A stretch of 64,000 bases of DNA from Ignavibacteria bacterium (GTDB lineage Bacteria > Bacteroidota > Ignavibacteria > Tepidaquicellales > Tepidaquicellaceae), in contig JBAZNU010000006.1 in the NCBI GenBank assembly GCA_041649015.1, forward strand, positions 124,001 through 188,000, given 5' to 3'. The notes under the pieces are model-generated. The model was given only the letters and a program-made list of their open reading frames with translations, searched no databases and was not told the origin of the DNA. This document shows positions 59,924 to 64,000 of this stretch, in pieces; position 1 is the stretch's first letter, and the number at the start of each line of letters is the position of its first letter. The position numbers were made by a program, and so were the translations under genes.

Positions 59924-61173
59924 GATTCCACCTTCTTCCCGGGAATATAATTCAGGGCAACTCTTTTTTTACTGTCAAGATATTCTTCCGCATACTTTTT
60001 TATATCCTGATTACTGATATTTTCAAATATTTTTATTTCGTTGTTAATCATTTCGCAATCATTGAAAAAAAGTTTATAGAAAGCAAGATGATTAGACAAA
60101 TTCATCGATTGCTGAATTTTGAGATAATATGATGTCAGGACTTTGTTTACAGATTTCCTGATTTCAAAATCCGTCAAACCGTTCATTTTGAGATTTGATA
60201 TTATGTTATCCATACTTTTCGAGACTTGGGAAATCTTTACACCCTTATTCAGAAAACTATTAAAGCTGAAAATACTCTCAAACTCCATACCCTGATTCGA
60301 AAGATATGATTCAGTAGTTAAATCAGTTCTAACCAGAGACCTATAAACATTTGAACTTTCCCCCGAAGAAAGACCGACGCACATTAGCCTGAAAGCATAG
60401 AATTCTTTCGTTCCCAAAGCGGGAGTTCTGTACATTATAAACCTCGCGGGAAGTGTAATGTTATCTTCGATTTCATCTTCAATTTCATTTTCAATAATCT
60501 CCTCTGAATATGTTCTTTCAGCCATACTTGCATTAGTTTTTATACTGCCGTAATAACTATCCGCTAAATCATAAGTCTCATCATAATCTATATCCCCAAC
60601 TACGGTTAATACCATGTTAGCAGGATTGTAAAAACTGTTATAAAAGTTTTCTATATCTTTTAGAGATAAATTTTTAATATGATTCTCATCGCCAATAATC
60701 TCCCATCTATAACCGCTCTTTTTAAAAAGCCGTTTCGCACTTTCATATTCGAGCGAACCAAAGGGGGAATTGTCATGAGTCTGCATTTTTTCTTCGATCA
60801 CAACCTTTCTCTGAACTTCAAGCCCCTCTTCAGTGACAGGAAAACTTGCATACCTGTCCGAATCAAGCCACATACCAAGTTCCAGCTTTGATGAAGGAAT
60901 TGTCAGATAATAACTCGTATAATCCTGAGTCGTGAATGCATTGCTTTCACCCCCGTTTGCGTGTAGAATTTCATCAAATTTCCCTCCGGGAATATTCTCT
61001 GAACCTGAAAACATAAGATGTTCAAGAAGGTGTGACATACCCGTCTTATTTGGGTCCTCATCTTTTGACCCAACATGGAAACATGAATTTATAATTACGT
61101 TAGGAATCTCAGATTTCCTGCTCATAACAAGCCTTAGCCCGTTGTTTAAAACCGCTTGTTTGTAAATAATCAT
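59920..61173 (-). CDS. M16-family zinc peptidase, catalytic subunit
   Basis: The 417-aa protein carries the inverse zincin motif HLLEHLMFSGS (HxxEH: two zinc His and catalytic Glu) and, about 75 residues later, the third ligand Glu in the LEVQRKVVIEEKMQ region. It has NGLRLVMSRKSEIPNVIIN at the N-terminus and FYNPANMVLTVVGDIDYDE in the middle. It overlaps its non-catalytic partner by 4 nt. The likely role is degradation of small peptides or signal peptide remnants. No signal peptide is seen, so it should be cytoplasmic, although periplasmic relatives exist. Confidence 0.9.
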   Translation of the reverse strand: MIIYKQAVLNNGLRLVMSRKSEIPNVIINSCFHVGSKDEDPNKTGMSHLLEHLMFSGSENIPGGKFDEILHANGGESNAFTTQDYTSYYLTIPSSKLELGMWLDSDRYASFPVTEEGLEVQRKVVIEEKMQTHDNSPFGSLEYESAKRLFKKSGYRWEIIGDENHIKNLSLKDIENFYNSFYNPANMVLTVVGDIDYDETYDLADSYYGSIKTNASMAERTYSEEIIENEIEDEIEDNITLPARFIMYRTPALGTKEFYAFRLMCVGLSSGESSNVYRSLVRTDLTTESYLSNQGMEFESIFSFNSFLNKGVKISQVSKSMDNIISNLKMNGLTDFEIRKSVNKVLTSYYLKIQQSMNLSNHLAFYKLFFNDCEMINNEIKIFENISNQDIKKYAEEYLDSKKRVALNYIPGKKVES

Positions 61174-61350
61174 AGTTTATCTGAACTTATTACAATCAAT
61201 TATTATTTTATATTTTGAGTATGAATATTTTATAAAAATGCTTAAATTACTTCATAAAAGAAACAGAAACAGTATATTATTAAGCTAATTTTAAAACGCA
61301 TATAGACATATTTTTTTTACAGTTTGTTAATCAATTACATCAAGAATAAT

Positions 61351-64000
61351 ATGAAATTCAAAAAGGCAGTATATGCGTTTATATTCCTTGCAGTACTATA
61401 TGTTATTGCTCAGCCGGATGCCTATTCCCAGTTTGGCAAAAACAAAGTGCAATATAAGGTTTTTGACTGGAAGTTTATACAAACAAAGCACTTTGACGTT
61501 TATTTTTCACAGGGAGGTTATGACCTGGCTGTTTACACTGCATTCGTGGCTGAATCATCACTTGCTTCGCTTACAAGAAATCTCGAACATAATATATCAA
61601 ACAGAATTCCGTTAGTTGTTTTCAATTCTCATAATGAATTTCAACAGAATAATGTTATCGATGAATTTTTGCCTGAAGGAATCGGCGGAGTAACTGAACT
61701 GTTTAAGAACAGAATTCTTGTTCCCTTTGAGGGGAATTATGATCAATACAGACATGTAATACATCACGAACTATTTCATGCGTTTATGAACGATATGTAT
61801 TACGGCGGCTCTATACAGAATGTCATCTCAAAAAATATAACTTTAAATGTACCGCTCTGGTTCAGCGAGGGTATGGCTGAATATCAAAGCCTAAACGGAC
61901 TGGACAAAGAGACTGATATGTTCATTAGGGACGCAGTATTGAATAATTACCTGCCTCCGATTGAGTACAATGACGGATACCTTGCTTACCGAGGAGGCCA
62001 GAGTTTTCTATCTTTCATTGCCGATACTTACGGTGATTACAAAATGAGTGATTTAATGAGTAATATTAAAAGCCTGAATGATGTTGATATGGCTTTCAGG
62101 GAGACGTTTAAATTAAGTATTGAACAGCTTTCAGAAAAATGGCTTAAGGAACTAAAGAAAACTCACTGGCCAGAAATAGCAAAAAGAGAAGACGTTAAAG
62201 ATTTCGCGAAGATGCTTACGAACCACGAAAAAGACGGCGGTTTTTACAACATAGCACCAACAATATCTCCGCGAGGAGATAAGTTTGCATTTATTTCTAA
62301 CAGGGACGATTTCTTTTCTGTGTTTTTAGCGGACGTTAACAGCGGAAGAATACTCGATAAAATTCTGCAGGGCAACAATACGAATAATTTCGAAGAGCTT
62401 CAGGTTCTAACGCCCGGATTGTCATGGTCGCCGGACGGAAAAGAACTTGCTATCAGCGTAAAAGCGGGAGATAAGGATGCAATCTTTTTAATAAATGCAG
62501 ATGACGGTGATGAAAGATGGCTTCCGGTGGAGTTAAACTCAATCTCTTACGTTGAGTGGTCTCCTTTTAAGAATATCATTGCGTTTGTAGGAACAAACAC
62601 GAAACAATCCGACATTTATATTTACAATATTAAAAGCAATAAACTGACAAACCTTACAAATGATATTTTTTCTGACATTGGACCCAGCTGGTCACCCGAC
62701 GGCAAGTACATTTATTTTAGTTCTGACAGGGATAATTATTTAAACAGAGACAGCATTCCTGCAAATTTTGAGATGTGGAAACATGACGTTGACAGGAAGG
62801 ATGTTTACAGAATTGAAGTATCAAACGGAACTATCGAAAGAATATCGAACTCAAAAGATACGAAGAACGGCTCAGTTACTTTTAATGAGAAAGGTGATAA
62901 GGTTCTTTATGTGTCCGACAGGAACGGAATTTCGAACATATACATTGGACAGTTTGATTCTACCGGAAATTATACCGAAAGACCGATTACAAACTCTATT
63001 AGCCCGATAGACCAGCTTTCGCTCTCGAGAGACGCAAAGAAACTGTTATTCGTTTCTTTGAATCAGGGAGGTTATGATATTTACTCAATGGATAATCCTT
63101 TCGATAAGAAACTTGACATGGACACATTACCCCCTACACAGTATGTACTGAAACTGAATGAATCAAGAAAAAACCTTGCACTTGACCACAAAGCGGACAG
63201 TCTTTTACACGATACCTCGTTTACTATGGCTGATACACTTTTATCCGATACTCTTTATGCAAATTCGCTTTTACGAGATAGTACAATAATAAACTTAGAA
63301 TCAATCAAAGATTCAATTTCGAATGATTCAAAAACAGATTCCAGCAGTCTGTATGGAAGCAAAATCAAACTTAAATTCAACACTAAGAAAGACAAGGAAG
63401 ATTTATTCACCGATAAGTTTGATTCCATATACACATCGAACAGCAATTTCAAGATAGAGAATAACACTAATGATGACGGCTCTTTTAGAATTAACAACTA
63501 TAAGATTAAATTCACACCCGACTTAGTTTACGGGAATGCGATGTATTCTTCATACTACGGTGTTCAGGGAGTAGCACAGATATCATTAAGCGACATGATG
63601 GGGAATCACAGGATTACTTTTCTGACATCGATGGTTATTGACCTCAAGAACAGCGATTATGCCGCTGCATATCAGTACCTGGCGAAAAGAATAGACTATG
63701 GTTTTGGACTCTATCACACTGCAAGGTTTGTACTCTACCAGAATCCAAATTCACCATACAGCGAATTATACCGTTACAGGACATACGGCGCAGAAATTAA
63801 TGTTTCATACCCTATTAATAAATTCAGAAGAATTGACGCAGGTCTTTCATTGATGAGAATATCAAGAGAAAACCTGGACAACGGGAATGAACCGATGAAT
63901 TACAAATATCTGATATCTCCATCTATAAACATGGTTTTTGATAATACTCTATTCGGTTATATATACCCCGAAAGAGGGGAAAAGTATATCATAACGGCAC
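61351..64000 (+). CDS. Exported gluzincin peptidase / beta-propeller / outer-membrane-type protein, 3' end beyond window
   Basis: From the ATG at 61351 the frame stays open for 883 codons to the window end. The N-terminus is a signal peptide (MKFKKAVYAFIFLAVLYVIA, cleavage probably near YSQ at residue 27). A peptidase-MA-like domain has the HExxH motif HHELFHAF (His139, Glu140, His143) and the third-ligand region WFSEGMAEY (170-178). TolB/WD40-like propeller repeats follow (PTISPRGDKFAFISNRD, LSWSPDGKELAISVK, PSWSPDGKYIYFSSDRD). A Ser/Asp-rich linker leads to beta-strand-rich sequence (GVQGVAQISLSDMMGNHRI) that looks like an outer-membrane barrel. It may be a surface protease or assembly factor; function unknown. 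Confidence 0.85.
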   Translation, partial: MKFKKAVYAFIFLAVLYVIAQPDAYSQFGKNKVQYKVFDWKFIQTKHFDVYFSQGGYDLAVYTAFVAESSLASLTRNLEHNISNRIPLVVFNSHNEFQQNNVIDEFLPEGIGGVTELFKNRILVPFEGNYDQYRHVIHHELFHAFMNDMYYGGSIQNVISKNITLNVPLWFSEGMAEYQSLNGLDKETDMFIRDAVLNNYLPPIEYNDGYLAYRGGQSFLSFIADTYGDYKMSDLMSNIKSLNDVDMAFRETFKLSIEQLSEKWLKELKKTHWPEIAKREDVKDFAKMLTNHEKDGGFYNIAPTISPRGDKFAFISNRDDFFSVFLADVNSGRILDKILQGNNTNNFEELQVLTPGLSWSPDGKELAISVKAGDKDAIFLINADDGDERWLPVELNSISYVEWSPFKNIIAFVGTNTKQSDIYIYNIKSNKLTNLTNDIFSDIGPSWSPDGKYIYFSSDRDNYLNRDSIPANFEMWKHDVDRKDVYRIEVSNGTIERISNSKDTKNGSVTFNEKGDKVLYVSDRNGISNIYIGQFDSTGNYTERPITNSISPIDQLSLSRDAKKLLFVSLNQGGYDIYSMDNPFDKKLDMDTLPPTQYVLKLNESRKNLALDHKADSLLHDTSFTMADTLLSDTLYANSLLRDSTIINLESIKDSISNDSKTDSSSLYGSKIKLKFNTKKDKEDLFTDKFDSIYTSNSNFKIENNTNDDGSFRINNYKIKFTPDLVYGNAMYSSYYGVQGVAQISLSDMMGNHRITFLTSMVIDLKNSDYAAAYQYLAKRIDYGFGLYHTARFVLYQNPNSPYSELYRYRTYGAEINVSYPINKFRRIDAGLSLMRISRENLDNGNEPMNYKYLISPSINMVFDNTLFGYIYPERGEKYIITA

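Overview
The window most likely comes from a low-GC member of the Ignavibacteria/Chlorobi side of the Bacteroidota (FCB group). Four secreted proteins end in a type IX secretion (T9SS) C-terminal sorting domain with the NYPNPFNP signature typical of that branch. There is an lpxA gene (Gram-negative lipid A), atpD-atpC stand alone as a pair, and Shine-Dalgarno sequences are mostly weak. The class assignment is inference from these traits; no rRNA marker is present.

Left edge, 1-6173 (all minus strand): an accessory, defence-like island. A type IIG restriction-modification enzyme is followed, with a 4-nt overlap, by a protein with a two-helix ion-channel-like C-terminus and a non-canonical selectivity filter, then by a DUF5677-like helical protein. 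A second cluster (HEPN-like protein, 125-aa unknown, SecB-like chaperone cut by the window edge) has the layout of a toxin-antitoxin-chaperone (TAC) module. This is the best candidate for an undescribed system.

Repeats: 6.2-6.9, 8.9-9.4 and 11.8-13.2 kb are gene-free and packed with dispersed palindromes, short tandem repeats and a large array built on a CGCAGGGGACGCAGAG-type unit. One palindrome family occurs twice with compensatory stem changes (6362 and 51367). Another palindrome sits in frame inside the restriction-modification gene.

Central metabolism, 9.4-22.1 kb: pta-ackA (acetyl-CoA to acetate), a MaeB-type malic enzyme with a phosphotransacetylase-like tail, a NamZ-like (DUF1343) muramidase with a lipid-linked-sugar flippase, two paralogous small exported proteins, and a glcD-thioesterase-nadC operon.

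22.4-32.0 kb (plus): a complete reductive pyrimidine catabolism gene set: NCS1 permease, PreT/PreA dihydropyrimidine dehydrogenase, dihydropyrimidinase, beta-ureidopropionase, an aminotransferase for beta-alanine, and a CoA-acylating (methyl)malonate-semialdehyde dehydrogenase. Together they would convert uracil/thymine to acetyl-CoA/propionyl-CoA. Next to it lie an OYE-family oxidoreductase and a diheme cytochrome c, both on the minus strand.

34.8-38.9 kb (plus): a soluble biotin-dependent carboxyltransferase operon (5S-like, 12S-like, small delta-like subunit, 1.3S-like biotin carrier) with no membrane decarboxylase subunit. It is suited to exchange between methylmalonyl-CoA and oxaloacetate/pyruvate, and with malate dehydrogenase and malic enzyme makes a C3/C4 node.

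39.0-64.0 kb: two tandem T9SS-sorted Asp-box proteins, TsaC/Sua5, an iron-sulfur protein, MscL, a DUF3298-type lipoprotein, malate dehydrogenase, a decayed gene at 49.3-50.3 kb, lpxA, tRNA-Lys with a degenerate tandem copy, atpDC, a T9SS-sorted M14 carboxypeptidase, GlmS, a MoxR ATPase, a pair of M16 peptidases (one catalytic, one not) and a truncated metallopeptidase/beta-propeller/outer-membrane protein running off the right edge.
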